Of a stretch of DNA of 64,000 nucleotides, positions 18,420 to 26,820 are shown one piece after another. A program made the translations under genes and the position numbers. How positions within the stretch are numbered: the first letter of the stretch is position 1; each line of letters opens with the position of its first letter. This DNA is from Flavobacterium endophyticum (GTDB lineage: Bacteria > Bacteroidota > Bacteroidia > Flavobacteriales > Flavobacteriaceae), in the NCBI RefSeq assembly GCF_003634455.1, contig NZ_RBLC01000001.1:1816417-1880416 (forward strand). Direction: 5' to 3'. Below the pieces are notes generated by a model. It had not been told where the DNA came from. It was given only the letters and a program-made list of their open reading frames with translations, and did no database searches.

Positions 18420-18426
18420 TTTTTGT

Positions 18427-18540
18427 TTCGGATTTTAGATTTTAGAACTGGGTCTAAAATTCAAAATTTATACTCCTAAATTATATTTGAGATTTATGAT
18501 TTTTGTTGTTTTAAATCAGAAATCTAAAATCTTAAATTCT
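18427..18540. repeat. Degenerate GATTTTAGATTT spacer between nuoD and nuoE
   Basis: The 121-base intergenic gap begins with GATTTTAGATTTTAGA (near 18431-18446) and ends with the inverted form AAATCTAAAATC (near 18521-18535), so the spacer has inverted ends. Related motifs occur at 20887-20920, 54607-54626 and 61910-61938. No gene is seen in it. Confidence 0.55.
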
Positions 18541-19776
18541 CTATGCGTCTAATTCTCCTGCAATTACATTCAAACTTGACAATGTAGCAATGGCATCAGA
18601 GAGCATCTGTCCTTTTACCATTTCATTAAATGCTTGATAATAAATAAAGCAAGGTCTTCTAAAATGCAGCCTGTAAGGCGTTCTACTTCCGTCGGTTATA
18701 AGATAAAATCCTAGTTCTCCATTACCGCCTTCAACGGGATGATATACCTCGGTTACCGGAACAGGAATTTCTCCCATTACGATTTTAAAGTGATAAATCA
18801 AGGCTTCCATAGTAGTATATACATCTTCTTTTGGAGGAAGGTAATAATCCGGAACATCTGCATGATAAGGACCTTCTGGCATTTTTGCCAAAGCTTGCTT
18901 GATGATGCTGATACTTTCCCAAACTTCGGCATTTCTAACGCAGAATCGGTCATAAGTATCTCCAGATTTTCCGACTGGGACGTTGAATTCAAAATCTTCG
19001 TAAGAGCTGTATGGTTGCATGACACGGATGTCGTAATCAACACCTGTAGCTCTTAAATTTGGACCTGTAAAACCGTAGCTCATTGCACGTTCTGCAGAAA
19101 TCGGACCAACGTTTATCGTTCTGTCCATGAAGATTCTGTTTCGCGTCAAAAGTTTTTCAAATTCAGACCAAACCGGCGGAAATTCTTCTAGAAATTCATT
19201 AATTTTACGAAATGCAGCAGGGCTCCATTCTCTTTCAAAACCTCCGATTCTTCCCATGTTGGTGGTAAGTCTCGCACCGCAGATTTCTTCGTAGATTTCG
19301 TATATTTTTTCCCTGAATTGGAATACGTATAAGAAACCAGTCAAAGCGCCCGTATCTACACCTAAAACCGAGTTGCAAATGATATGGTCAGCAATACGCG
19401 CCAATTCCATGATGATAACTCGAAGGTATTGTACTCTTTTCGGGACTTCTATATTTAGTGCTTTTTCCAAGGTCATCCACCATCCCATATTATTGATAGG
19501 CGACGAACAGTAATTCATCCTGTCGGTCAATGGCGTAATTTGGTAAAAAGGTCTGTTTTCAGCAATTTTTTCGAATGCGCGGTGGATATAGCCAACGGTA
19601 CCTTCGCCTTCCACGATTCGCTCTCCATCCATCAGAAGAATGTTCTGGAAAATTCCGTGCGTTGCAGGATGCGTAGGCCCTAAGTTCAGAATGGATAGCT
19701 CGCTTCCGTCTTCATTCTGCCTTTGCTTGATGATATCGGCATATCGTAATTCTGGTGGTAATAATAAGTCTGACAT
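18541..19776 (-). CDS. nuoD: NADH-quinone oxidoreductase subunit D
   Basis: 411 residues; related to NiFe-hydrogenase large subunits and forming the quinone-binding cavity with NuoB. Conserved motifs are LGPTHPATHGIF (with quinone-site His), YIHRAFEKIAENR, DRMNYCSSPINN and the C-terminal segment ending LDA. It starts 25 bases after nuoC ends and is separate from it, not fused as in E. coli. Confidence 0.97.
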   Translation of the reverse strand: MSDLLLPPELRYADIIKQRQNEDGSELSILNLGPTHPATHGIFQNILLMDGERIVEGEGTVGYIHRAFEKIAENRPFYQITPLTDRMNYCSSPINNMGWWMTLEKALNIEVPKRVQYLRVIIMELARIADHIICNSVLGVDTGALTGFLYVFQFREKIYEIYEEICGARLTTNMGRIGGFEREWSPAAFRKINEFLEEFPPVWSEFEKLLTRNRIFMDRTINVGPISAERAMSYGFTGPNLRATGVDYDIRVMQPYSSYEDFEFNVPVGKSGDTYDRFCVRNAEVWESISIIKQALAKMPEGPYHADVPDYYLPPKEDVYTTMEALIYHFKIVMGEIPVPVTEVYHPVEGGNGELGFYLITDGSRTPYRLHFRRPCFIYYQAFNEMVKGQMLSDAIATLSSLNVIAGELDA

Positions 19777-19801
19777 TTATATCAATATTATTTCAGTACT
19801 A

Positions 19802-20323
19802 TTAGCAATTATCTGTTGTTCTTCCGAAGAAACGGTCGTCTTTATCAGTTCTTCCGCCATCTTCTAATGGGAATTCTTTTCGCATTGGGAAAGAAACCAT
19901 TTCGTCCATGTTCAAGATTCTTTTCAATTGCGGATGGCCTTTGAAGATAATCCCGAAGAAATCGTAAGTTTCTCTTTCTTGCCAGTTGGCTCCAAGGAAA
20001 AGGCTGGTCACAGAATCGATCTCAGGATTTTCGCCATTCAAGAAACATTTGATTTTGATTCGTACATTATCCATCCAGTTGTGCATGTGGTATACGACAG
20101 CAAACTGCCTGTCTAATTCCGCGTCTGGGTAGTGGATGCCGCAAACATCTGTAAGGAAGTTAAAACGCAAAGTCTTGTCATCTCTAAGAAATTGCATGAC
20201 TTCGAGTATTGATTTTGAATCTACTTCAAAAGAAAAAATATCGTGTTGTTGCGTAAAATCGCTAACGATTAATTCGAAATTATCAACAAGCTTATTCTGT
20301 ATATCGGAGGTTTCTAAAGCCAT
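19802..20323 (-). CDS. nuoC: NADH-quinone oxidoreductase subunit C
   Basis: 173 residues, the 30-kDa subunit of the peripheral arm. The signature region RETYDFFGIIFKGHPQLKRIL and the C-terminal DDRFFGR are recognisable. It starts 8 bases after nuoB ends. Confidence 0.95.
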   Translation of the reverse strand: MALETSDIQNKLVDNFELIVSDFTQQHDIFSFEVDSKSILEVMQFLRDDKTLRFNFLTDVCGIHYPDAELDRQFAVVYHMHNWMDNVRIKIKCFLNGENPEIDSVTSLFLGANWQERETYDFFGIIFKGHPQLKRILNMDEMVSFPMRKEFPLEDGGRTDKDDRFFGRTTDNC

Positions 20324-20331
20324 TTTTTTCT

Positions 20332-20880
20332 TTAAGAAATATTATATGAAGCTAGTAATTCTTGATATTCTGGAGAACTTCTTCTCCTTACGGATTCAGA
20401 TTTTACCAAATCCTGCAAACGCATTACGCCATCAAGTATCTGTTCAGGTCTTGGCGGGCAGCCAGGAACATAAACATCAACTGGGATAATTTTATCAATA
20501 CCCTGCAAAACAGAGTAGGTATCGAAAATACCGCCAGAAGAAGCGCAAGCACCTACGGCTATAACCCATCTTGGCTCTGCCATTTGTTCGTAGACTTGAC
20601 GTAAAATCGGAGCCATTTTTTTAGCAATCGTCCCCATAACTAGTAGCATATCGGCTTGGCGTGGCGAAAAACTCATACGCTCTGAACCAAAACGTGCAAC
20701 GTCATAATGCGAGCCCATTGTTGCCATAAATTCAATGCCGCAACAAGAAGTAGCAAATGGCAAAGGCCAAAGAGAATTCGCACGGGCAAGTCCGACTACA
20801 GTATCTAGTTTTGTAGCGAAAAATCCGGTTCCTTCCACTCCTTCAGGAGCTTCTACCATTTTTATTTTTGAATCACTCAT
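20332..20880 (-). CDS. nuoB: NADH-quinone oxidoreductase subunit B (N2 cluster)
   Basis: 182 residues. The N2 [4Fe-4S] ligands are the tandem Cys46-Cys47 (SCCGIEFMA), Cys112 ([10 protein letters not shown]) and Cys141 ([11 protein letters not shown]). It passes electrons to quinone. It is separated from nuoA by a 118-base spacer with GATTTCAGATTT-like motifs. Confidence 0.97.
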   Translation of the reverse strand: MSDSKIKMVEAPEGVEGTGFFATKLDTVVGLARANSLWPLPFATSCCGIEFMATMGSHYDVARFGSERMSFSPRQADMLLVMGTIAKKMAPILRQVYEQMAEPRWVIAVGACASSGGIFDTYSVLQGIDKIIPVDVYVPGCPPRPEQILDGVMRLQDLVKSESVRRRSSPEYQELLASYNIS

Positions 20881-20998
20881 TTTTTCTTGATTTTAGATTT
20901 CAGATTTCGGATTTCAGAAAATCCAAAGCATAAATCTGTTCATCGGTTTTATAAATTTGAGAAAGTCTTATATTGAAATTCTCAAATCAAAAATTTAA
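20881..20998. repeat. Degenerate GATTTCAGATTT spacer between nuoA and nuoB
   Basis: This intergenic gap carries several directly repeated GATTT(T/C)AGATTT-like words (20889-20918). It resembles the nuoD-nuoE spacer, and no reading frame is supported. Confidence 0.5.
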
Positions 20999-21364
20999 TT
21001 ATTCCCACTCTAAACCTTTTTTCTTCATCACGTAGAAAAAGCCTACGACAAGAAGAAACATAAAGATTCCCATTTTTGCTAGTCCGGCAAAGCCCATTTC
21101 TCTAAAATTCACTGCCCAAGGATACATGAATATTACTTCGACATCGAATAATACGAATAAGATAGCGACCAAAAAGTATTTTACTGAAAAAGGAATACGG
21201 GCGTTTCCGACAGATTCGATACCGCACTCAAAACTTTTATCCTTGTTGACCGACTTTCTTCTCGGGCCTAAAAAACTAGAGCCAATAATTGTCATAACCA
21301 CAAACCCAACAGCAAGCAAAAATTGCATCAATATTGGGAAATAACTAGCCTGATCTGTATTCAT
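20999..21364 (-). CDS. nuoA: NADH-quinone oxidoreductase subunit A
   Basis: 121 residues, three membrane helices, with the conserved loop SFECGIES (Cys) and FDVEVIFMYPWAV. It is the first gene of the 14-gene nuo operon; a TAnnTTTG element lies about 27 bases upstream. Confidence 0.96.
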   Translation of the reverse strand: MNTDQASYFPILMQFLLAVGFVVMTIIGSSFLGPRRKSVNKDKSFECGIESVGNARIPFSVKYFLVAILFVLFDVEVIFMYPWAVNFREMGFAGLAKMGIFMFLLVVGFFYVMKKKGLEWE

Positions 21365-21390
21365 AAAGAATTTATTTTATAAAATAGTTA

Positions 21391-21398
21391 CAAATATA
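21391..21398 (-). promoter_or_regulatory. Candidate -7 element of the nuo operon promoter
   Basis: On the minus strand this reads TATATTTG (TAnnTTTG), 26 bases before the nuoA start. It lies in the 238-base stretch between nuoA and the csp terminator, which otherwise shows no gene. Confidence 0.5.
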
Positions 21399-21602
21399 CG
21401 AGCCAATATTTAAAACACAGCCTAACGATTTCAATACTATATAGTATTGTTGTTAATTTTAATTTAGAATGAATAAAAATAATAACCAGTTCTGTTTTGT
21501 GTAAATTGTGCATTTTATAGTTTTTTAATTTAAAAAAAAAGAATAGTGTAGTAATGTTATTAAAATTGTGCTATAAAATATGCAACATAATAAATTTAAG
21601 GT

Positions 21603-21630
21603 AAAAAAAAACCGCTCCAATTGGAGCGGC
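21603..21630 (-). terminator. Terminator after the cold-shock gene
   Basis: A perfect 18-base palindrome, CCGCTCCAA/TTGGAGCGG, followed on the minus strand by eight or nine T. Confidence 0.85.
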
Positions 21631-21666
21631 TTAGTTGTGAGGTAACTAAAAATAGTATGCTATATA

Positions 21667-21867
21667 TTAGTCTTCAAGTACTGCAACTTGTGCAGCGACT
21701 TTACCTTTTCTTCCTTCTTCTTCTTCGTAAGATACTCTGTCACCTTCGCGAAGTTCTTCCGCTCTGATTCCTGAAGCATGAACGAAAATGTCTTTTCCTG
21801 TTTCTTCGTCTGTAATGAACCCGTAACCTTTAGACTCATTGAAAAATTTAACTGTACCTGTACGCAT
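21667..21867 (-). CDS. Cold-shock domain protein
   Basis: 66 residues, one cold-shock domain. RNP1 (KGYGFITD) and RNP2 (DIFVHAS) nucleic-acid-binding motifs are present; the family binds single-stranded RNA or DNA and melts mRNA structure. Single gene with its own terminator and a candidate TAnnTTTG element upstream. Whether it is cold-induced cannot be told from the sequence. Confidence 0.95.
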   Translation of the reverse strand: MRTGTVKFFNESKGYGFITDEETGKDIFVHASGIRAEELREGDRVSYEEEEGRKGKVAAQVAVLED

Positions 21868-21895
21868 TGTAATAATAAAAATAATTAATAATAAG

Positions 21896-21903
21896 CAAAT
21901 GTA
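21896..21903 (-). promoter_or_regulatory. Candidate -7 element of the cold-shock gene
   Basis: The minus strand reads TACATTTG, 28 bases before the ATG, leaving a short leader. No -33 box was identified. Confidence 0.5.
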
Positions 21904-22084
21904 GTATTTAATCTAATACGAAGTATAATTTTATGTTAATAAATTGAAAAAAAATTATTGATTAGAAAATCTTTTTGTGATTATTTGAGAAATACAATAG
22001 ATTGTTTTTCAGATTTTAAACTAAATTCTGTAATTTTTTTAATTATTTAAGAGAAAGATAAAACTCATAGTATTATCGTGAGAA

Positions 22085-23221
22085 TTATTCAAACTCATTA
22101 ATTCCGTATAAGATTTCTTTCATCTTAGATCCGTTGACTTCAACCGGCCTGTAGGCCATGTTGAATTTGTTTATTGCCACGTCGATATCATCTTTTAGCT
22201 TTTTATATTCAAGAGGAAGCTTGGTTTCGCATTGCTTCTCATTCTCATAGCTATTGAGGATAATCTTGAATTTTTCATAGAATTTTCCTCCCTGATCGAT
22301 AAAGTTATTGTATTGGGCTATAAATTGTAACAACCTGTCGATTGGAAAAATAATATTGACTTGAGAGGTATAAAGCTGCGGACCTTGTTGTGTTTTCAGA
22401 TTGGCCAAATAATCGTTTGTTTTTTGCCTTACAGCATCCCAGTCGTCTGATGTTCTACAGCTTTCCAGCGTATTGGCATAACCGATCGGCTTTGTATAAT
22501 CTTTGAATAGGGTTTCAATATCTGCCCTCATCTTGTCATTACTTTTCTGCAAAAAGGCAGTTTCAAAATAAATAGTATTCAGATCATTTTGCATTCGGAG
22601 CGTAAAATCCAGGATACACTCAATATTTGCAATCTCCTTATCTTTTTCTTCTTTTGACAGTGATGAAACCATCAGGTTCGAAAATGTCTGGACAACAGAA
22701 ACAATAGTATTGGTGCCCAGAATAGACGTGAGATCAAAACCTGCTTTTTTATCCTTTTTGTTTTTTACGAGCTCTTTTAGTTTTTCGTATTCGGGATATT
22801 GGTTAGGATTCGACAGTTTATTGATTTCCGAGAATGTCCTCACCGACGCAAAATGATGATCCAGGCTCAATACTTTTTCGTATAAAAGCCGAATAATCTG
22901 GAGTCCTTTCAAGTATCTGATTTTGGAAAGATCTTGCATTTCTTCCTTTTTAAGAAGAAGAATTTCTTCCTTCAAGATGTCTTTTTGAATTAAAAAATTG
23001 ATTTTTGCTTCTGCTTCTTTTGCTTCATAAAGCTTTGCCGTCATGTCTTGAATTCGGGATTCTTTTTCCTTGATTTTCGGAGCATAATAGGCACTTATCT
23101 TTTTAAATTCTTTTTGCATTTCCTGAAAAATAGCATTGAACTCGGGATCGGAGCCATTGGCATGAGCCGATGGAATCGTAGTGAGAAAAACGAACGTAAC
23201 CAATAGGACTAATCGTATCAT
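22085..23221 (-). CDS. Secreted helical protein of unknown function
   Basis: 378 residues. Residues 1-21 are a signal peptide (cleavage after AHA). The rest is strongly alpha-helical and charged, with coiled-coil-like segments at about 25-115 and 185-260, interrupted by a more hydrophobic stretch near 160-190 (TSILGTNTIVSVVQTF). Three Cys occur in the mature part. I recognise no family. It is the last gene of a same-strand run of exported proteins (22.1-26.5 kb), 20 bases after the next one upstream, so it is probably cotranscribed with it. The helix-hydrophobic-helix pattern is vaguely like helical pore-formers, but that is only a speculation. Confidence 0.75.
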   Translation of the reverse strand: MIRLVLLVTFVFLTTIPSAHANGSDPEFNAIFQEMQKEFKKISAYYAPKIKEKESRIQDMTAKLYEAKEAEAKINFLIQKDILKEEILLLKKEEMQDLSKIRYLKGLQIIRLLYEKVLSLDHHFASVRTFSEINKLSNPNQYPEYEKLKELVKNKKDKKAGFDLTSILGTNTIVSVVQTFSNLMVSSLSKEEKDKEIANIECILDFTLRMQNDLNTIYFETAFLQKSNDKMRADIETLFKDYTKPIGYANTLESCRTSDDWDAVRQKTNDYLANLKTQQGPQLYTSQVNIIFPIDRLLQFIAQYNNFIDQGGKFYEKFKIILNSYENEKQCETKLPLEYKKLKDDIDVAINKFNMAYRPVEVNGSKMKEILYGINEFE

Positions 23222-23241
23222 AATTGTAGTTTTTAGTTCTC

Positions 23242-23691
23242 TTAAAAGGATAACCTAATGAGGATATACTCGGCATTGATTTCTATTGGATAGCTTCCGG
23301 CAGCAATTACAACATTTGGTGAATTGATGTTGATTGCTTTTAGAAAATCTTGCTCGACAGTATAGGGAGTATTTATTCTGAAAGTAAGACTTTCTCCAGA
23401 ATTGACGTCTTTTAATGCCTTACCCATGATGGCGATCTGTTTTTCTTCAGAAATGGTCGCTTTTCGTATTCCTATGCAAAAAGAGTTTTCTCCGGTTTTG
23501 TATGCATTTGCATTCGAAGTTTTGGGATCTTGGTCCGTTGTAAACAACTTGCATACGGAACCGCTCAAGAGGCAGTCAGGAAATTGCCTTCCCAATCCGT
23601 TATCGTCAATAGCGACTTTGGGATTTGGACTGCTTTGCGCTAATGAAAGCCCTGAGAATAAGAGTGCCGGGATGTATAATATTTTTTTCAT
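23242..23691 (-). CDS. Small secreted protein of unknown function
   Basis: 149 residues from the ATG at 23691, chosen because it puts a standard signal peptide (MKKILYIPALLFSGLSLAQ) at the N-terminus; an in-frame ATG at 23799 would add 36 non-leader residues and overlap the upstream gene. The mature part has two Cys six residues apart (CLLSGSVC) and a third in NSFCIGI. The C-terminal half (YTVEQDF...VVIAAGSYPIEI) resembles that of the secreted protein at 25041-25505, suggesting a shared domain. Function unknown. Confidence 0.75.
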   Translation of the reverse strand: MKKILYIPALLFSGLSLAQSSPNPKVAIDDNGLGRQFPDCLLSGSVCKLFTTDQDPKTSNANAYKTGENSFCIGIRKATISEEKQIAIMGKALKDVNSGESLTFRINTPYTVEQDFLKAININSPNVVIAAGSYPIEINAEYILIRLSF

Positions 23692-23744
23692 CTTTTGTTG
23701 TTTTAGAGCTACAATTAAGGTTGATTTAATCGGAGCTTGGTTAA

Positions 23745-23990
23745 TCATCGTGATCTTGTCTTGCTTGAAAAGATTATGCTTCTCATGAACACAATGCATA
23801 CAAACAATAGGTTGGTCAAGCTAGTGAATAGAAAGACTAATACGGTTTTTTTGGGACTGCTAATTTTTTCGCCTTCGTTTTTTACATAGCTTATCATTTC
23901 GTCATAATTTGATAGGTCAATTATAAAATAGAGATTGACAACATTGACAAGAATGATAAAGATTAGTGGTATTTTAGTGGCTAACTTCAT
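23745..23990 (-). CDS. Small two-helix membrane protein
   Basis: 81 residues with two membrane segments (about 6-26 and 48-70) joined by a charged loop. No family recognised. It lies between the HTTM protein and the small secreted protein, on the same strand, with gaps of 72 and 53 bases. The positive C-terminus (SSKTRSR) suggests a cytoplasmic tail. Its size and place would suit an accessory or immunity-type membrane protein, but nothing in the sequence proves it. Confidence 0.55.
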   Translation of the reverse strand: MKLATKIPLIFIILVNVVNLYFIIDLSNYDEMISYVKNEGEKISSPKKTVLVFLFTSLTNLLFVCIVFMRSIIFSSKTRSR

Positions 23991-24062
23991 GATTTATGGT
24001 GTTATGAAGCAGGATGACTATTTTTCATTTTGATAGCTATTTTAATTTAAATGCCAATGTTA

Positions 24063-24914
24063 TTAATAGGCTAATTGTTCTTCAGATTCTCCATCATTGT
24101 CTGGACTGCTCTTTAAAAATGGAATATAATAGGCCGAAATATTAAGAATGATCATCAAGATTCCAAAAAAATAAAACCCTGTAAGACTGACGATACAGAC
24201 ATGCAGTAGAATAGTCATGGCCAGCCATAGTTTTCGAGTCTTGGAATAATTAATAAAAACAGGATAAAATATTTCAATGATTATGACAAAAAAACTAATT
24301 CCAGCTGATAGAGCTTCTGGCAAGATAAATCTAGAAAGAGGAATCTGTACATCATAATTGGTTCCAGATAATAGTTGCCAATCGATATTGAGGCTTTTTC
24401 CAATTCCTGATAAAAAATAAATGAGGCATAAATGAGCTTGTAATAAATATAAAGACCATTTGAGCAGCGTTTCATTTATTTCAAATTCTTTAATGTAATA
24501 ATCCATCGAGAATTTTCCTCTTGGAAAAATCACGCAATAAAATAAAGCTGATGTTGCAAAATAGCTTGCCTCATGAAGACCGTCGTTTATTGATTTTGTG
24601 ATTATCAGATTAAATAGGAACGCAAATAAAGCCGAAATCCTAGTAAATGCTCCCAGACATAACAAGCCCAGCATAAAAAGATAGACGTAAATAACGAGGT
24701 AAACAAAATCATCAAAGAGTGTATTGAAACCATATTCCGTTATAAAACTATGTAAGGACGCTAACGCTGAATCATGGGTAAGGTCGCCTTGAATCAGTAT
24801 TTTGGGAACATCTTCCCAAAAAGAAAACAAGCTTAAAATGCAATAAAATGCGATTGAAAATCTAAAAAAAGAATTCCACTCGACCTTTAGATTGGGATTG
24901 TACAAGAATTTCAT
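24063..24914 (-). CDS. HTTM-family integral membrane protein
   Basis: 283 residues with about 7 membrane helices. The central LLQAHLCLIYFLSGIGKS, followed by W and a Gly-Thr (QLLSGTNYD), then a helix with EIFYP and a late LLHVCIVSLTGFYFFGILM, follow the pattern of the HTTM fold related to vitamin K-dependent carboxylase, a family that includes SdpB of Bacillus. No carboxylase active-site extension is present. It lies among small exported proteins, so a role in their maturation, export or immunity is possible but inferred. A strong terminator separates it from the gene upstream. Confidence 0.7.
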   Translation of the reverse strand: MKFLYNPNLKVEWNSFFRFSIAFYCILSLFSFWEDVPKILIQGDLTHDSALASLHSFITEYGFNTLFDDFVYLVIYVYLFMLGLLCLGAFTRISALFAFLFNLIITKSINDGLHEASYFATSALFYCVIFPRGKFSMDYYIKEFEINETLLKWSLYLLQAHLCLIYFLSGIGKSLNIDWQLLSGTNYDVQIPLSRFILPEALSAGISFFVIIIEIFYPVFINYSKTRKLWLAMTILLHVCIVSLTGFYFFGILMIILNISAYYIPFLKSSPDNDGESEEQLAY

Positions 24915-24983
24915 ACTTCCAGTTTTGTCATTTGAACGTATTTTGCCTTTTCTTGATAACTGTAATTAAGTACTAAATTTTGT

Positions 24984-25019
24984 AAAATGCACTATCTGAA
25001 TTTTCAGATAGTGCATTTT
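24984..25019 (-). terminator. Strong hairpin terminator
   Basis: A 17-base perfect inverted repeat, AAAATGCACTATCTGAA and its complement with a 2-base centre, lies 22-57 bases after the stop of the 25041-25505 gene. The T-run is short, but the stem is unusually long. Confidence 0.75.
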
Positions 25020-25040
25020 TAATACAGTACTATCAATATT

Positions 25041-25505
25041 TTACATAGTTGTCACATAGTTGCCGTTTCCATCAGCTGCCAACGTATATCTTCCAGCTCT
25101 GATTGTATAGTCAGATGGTAAACCAAGTTGTTTTGTTACATCTGCAGATAGTTTGTAGTCTTCTTCAACTGTAATTGTGTTAGATCCGAAATGACTTCTT
25201 ACAGCTTCAAGACCCCTGGCGTTTGCTTCTAGAACTAAATTTCCTCTTTCGTTTGTTGTAGCTAGGAAGAAGTTTAATTCAAGAGTAATTACAACACTGC
25301 ATACACCAAAACCAGTACAACCTCTAGATCGTCTTCCAAAATCTACTTCTATCGTAAGACGAGGTCTTGGTGTAGTCAAATCTTCAGAATTTGATGAATT
25401 CTCGATTTTGTCAATTTTTGCTATTGTATTTTCTTTGATTTCATTAGCGTTAGCGTTGAAGCTGAACAAAGCGATTGCCATTAGGCTGAATAGTAAATTT
25501 TTCAT
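25041..25505 (-). CDS. Small secreted protein with a CX5C pair
   Basis: 154 residues; residues 1-20 are a signal peptide (FNANA). A basic stretch (DFGRRSRG) precedes the Cys pair CTGFGVC and a hydrophobic strand SVVITLELNFF. The C-terminal part (YKLSADVTKQL...YTIRAGRYTLA) resembles that of the protein at 23242-23691. No family is recognised with confidence. Single gene closed by the strong hairpin at 24984-25019. The CX5C spacing resembles that in the Bacillus SDP toxin, but the context is too thin to call it a toxin. Confidence 0.75.
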   Translation of the reverse strand: MKNLLFSLMAIALFSFNANANEIKENTIAKIDKIENSSNSEDLTTPRPRLTIEVDFGRRSRGCTGFGVCSVVITLELNFFLATTNERGNLVLEANARGLEAVRSHFGSNTITVEEDYKLSADVTKQLGLPSDYTIRAGRYTLAADGNGNYVTTM

Positions 25506-25728
25506 AATGTTTAAATTTAAGTGGGTAGTTTCATCGTGGTTGGTTTAAGCGATGGACTTACCATGGTTGATTAATAAATTTTTGTTTGATTATTTGGTTT
25601 TTATAGAATCCAAACTAAATTCTATGGGGTTTTTCCGGATTAGGACTGGCTAGGGTGGTCTCTGATATTTTTCATGTTTTTTGGTTGGTTAATTGGTTTG
25701 AACTTTATTTACTTAACTACTTTCGAAT

Positions 25729-26454
25729 TTATTCGGCTACGCTGTTTCCGACTGCATTGACGCTTGCAGCGGTAGTTACGGCTTTAGCCATGCTTTCAGT
25801 ATCGCCTTGGATGCATCCTGTTATTCCGTGGTGGATGTCCCATCTTCTTCCTTTTCTGCGCAGGTAATTGGCATGTCGGGCTATCGAGGTGGAAGTAAGG
25901 ATTGCTTTTTTATCATTTGCTGTCAAAGCCTGGCTTGATACTATTGTTGCTTCAAAACCAACAATGTGGTCATGGATATTTTTTGCCGAAGCTTCTGCAT
26001 CTATCAGGAGAGTCAGGTTTGCAGCTAGAATCTCAAGCTGGTTTTTAGCGGCCATGCTCAGTACAGTATTATTGGTAATGGCAATATGATAACTGTCGCT
26101 TGTATTCAATATCCAATTGATATTGCTATAAGCAAGAGGCATATAGATATTATTTTTCATCGGTGTAAATTCTGAAAAGCTGTTTGCTATAGTTTCAACA
26201 TCAGAAATGATTTGCGATGGAGTTGTTGAAGTTGGAGCATTATCATAATATTCTTCCAGAATCTTGCGATATAAGCTTCCGGCTGCATCGTAGGAGTTCG
26301 CCGTATTTGCCGGATTCCAGTTATGTGGGTTTTCTTTAAGACTTAAAGAAGTTGATGTTTCGGATTGTAATTCTATGTTTTCAAGATCTTCGTCTGTAGA
26401 ACATGATAAAAAAGTAAGAGATAAAAACAGCGATAATGATAATAACTTTTTCAT
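25729..26454 (-). CDS. Lipoprotein of unknown function
   Basis: 241 residues. A clear lipoprotein leader (LSLTFLSC, acylated Cys at residue 18) is followed by an acidic linker and a mostly helical body. The C-terminus is a basic stretch (NYLRRKGRRWDIHHG) followed by a small-residue-rich tail (AKAVTTAASVNAVGNSVAE). Not recognised. Its ATG overlaps the TGA of a 49-codon upstream frame (ATGA), and a good purine-rich AAGGAGGAGG-like complement (CTCCTCCTT on the coding strand) precedes it, so no Shine-Dalgarno is available. It faces a divergent TPR/AraC regulator. Confidence 0.7.
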   Translation of the reverse strand: MKKLLSLSLFLSLTFLSCSTDEDLENIELQSETSTSLSLKENPHNWNPANTANSYDAAGSLYRKILEEYYDNAPTSTTPSQIISDVETIANSFSEFTPMKNNIYMPLAYSNINWILNTSDSYHIAITNNTVLSMAAKNQLEILAANLTLLIDAEASAKNIHDHIVGFEATIVSSQALTANDKKAILTSTSIARHANYLRRKGRRWDIHHGITGCIQGDTESMAKAVTTAASVNAVGNSVAE

Positions 26455-26600
26455 AAGGAGGAGGTGTTAGTGTTTGTTGTTAAACTCATCTTATTCTTCA
26501 GTTCATTTTTGTCCGGACATTGAACCTTTGAAATTTTAATCCCATCCAATTGCTTCAGGATTTCATTGACAAAGCTATCTTGGGAATTTGCCGTTTGCAA
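26451..26600 (-). CDS. Possible 49-codon ORF or gene remnant upstream of the lipoprotein
   Basis: The minus strand is open from inside the palindrome (stop at about 26643) to a TGA at 26453-26451 that overlaps the ATG of the lipoprotein gene. The only plausible initiator is a TTG at 26600; the product would have 49 residues beginning LQTANSQDSFVNEILKQLD and containing one Cys in VQCPDK. The composition looks protein-like (amphipathic helix) and the ATGA overlap is typical of coupled genes. It could be a small gene with a TTG start or the C-terminal scar of a gene cut by the palindrome. Confidence 0.3.
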   Translation of the reverse strand: MQTANSQDSFVNEILKQLDGIKISKVQCPDKNELKNKMSLTTNTNTSSL

Positions 26601-26622
26601 GTGTATACAATACGAATTCGCG

Positions 26623-26662
26623 AAAAACGCGCTACGAATTCATGAATTCGTAGCGCGTTTTT
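26623..26662. repeat. 40-base perfect palindrome in a divergent intergenic region
   Basis: Arms AAAAACGCGCTACGAATTCA and its exact complement meet without a loop (centre 26642/26643). A shorter ACGAATTCGCG lies just upstream. It sits between genes transcribed away from each other, 158 bases before the regulator ATG, so it is not placed as a terminator for either. The 366-base gap holds otherwise only the 49-codon frame. Confidence 0.85.
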
Positions 26663-26820
26663 TAATAATTAATACATTGTAAATCAGTTAATTAAAGTCT
26701 TTTGTGATTTATTGTTTGATCTGTTTTTTGCAAGGCATTTCTAAAGATTAAAAAACAGGGATTTTTACGGTTTTTTATATTTTTTATGCTACATTTATAA
26801 CCCTCCATGTTTAAAAGTTA

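Noticed and set aside
25041..25505. Direct assignment of the CX5C secreted protein as an SDP-type toxin
   Set aside because: Only the Cys spacing agrees; the toxin's hydrophobic helical hairpin is absent and no SdpA-like gene is present.
26623..26662. The 40-base palindrome as an ordinary terminator
   Set aside because: The flanking genes are transcribed away from it; only an undetected short transcript would need it. Kept as a finding instead.
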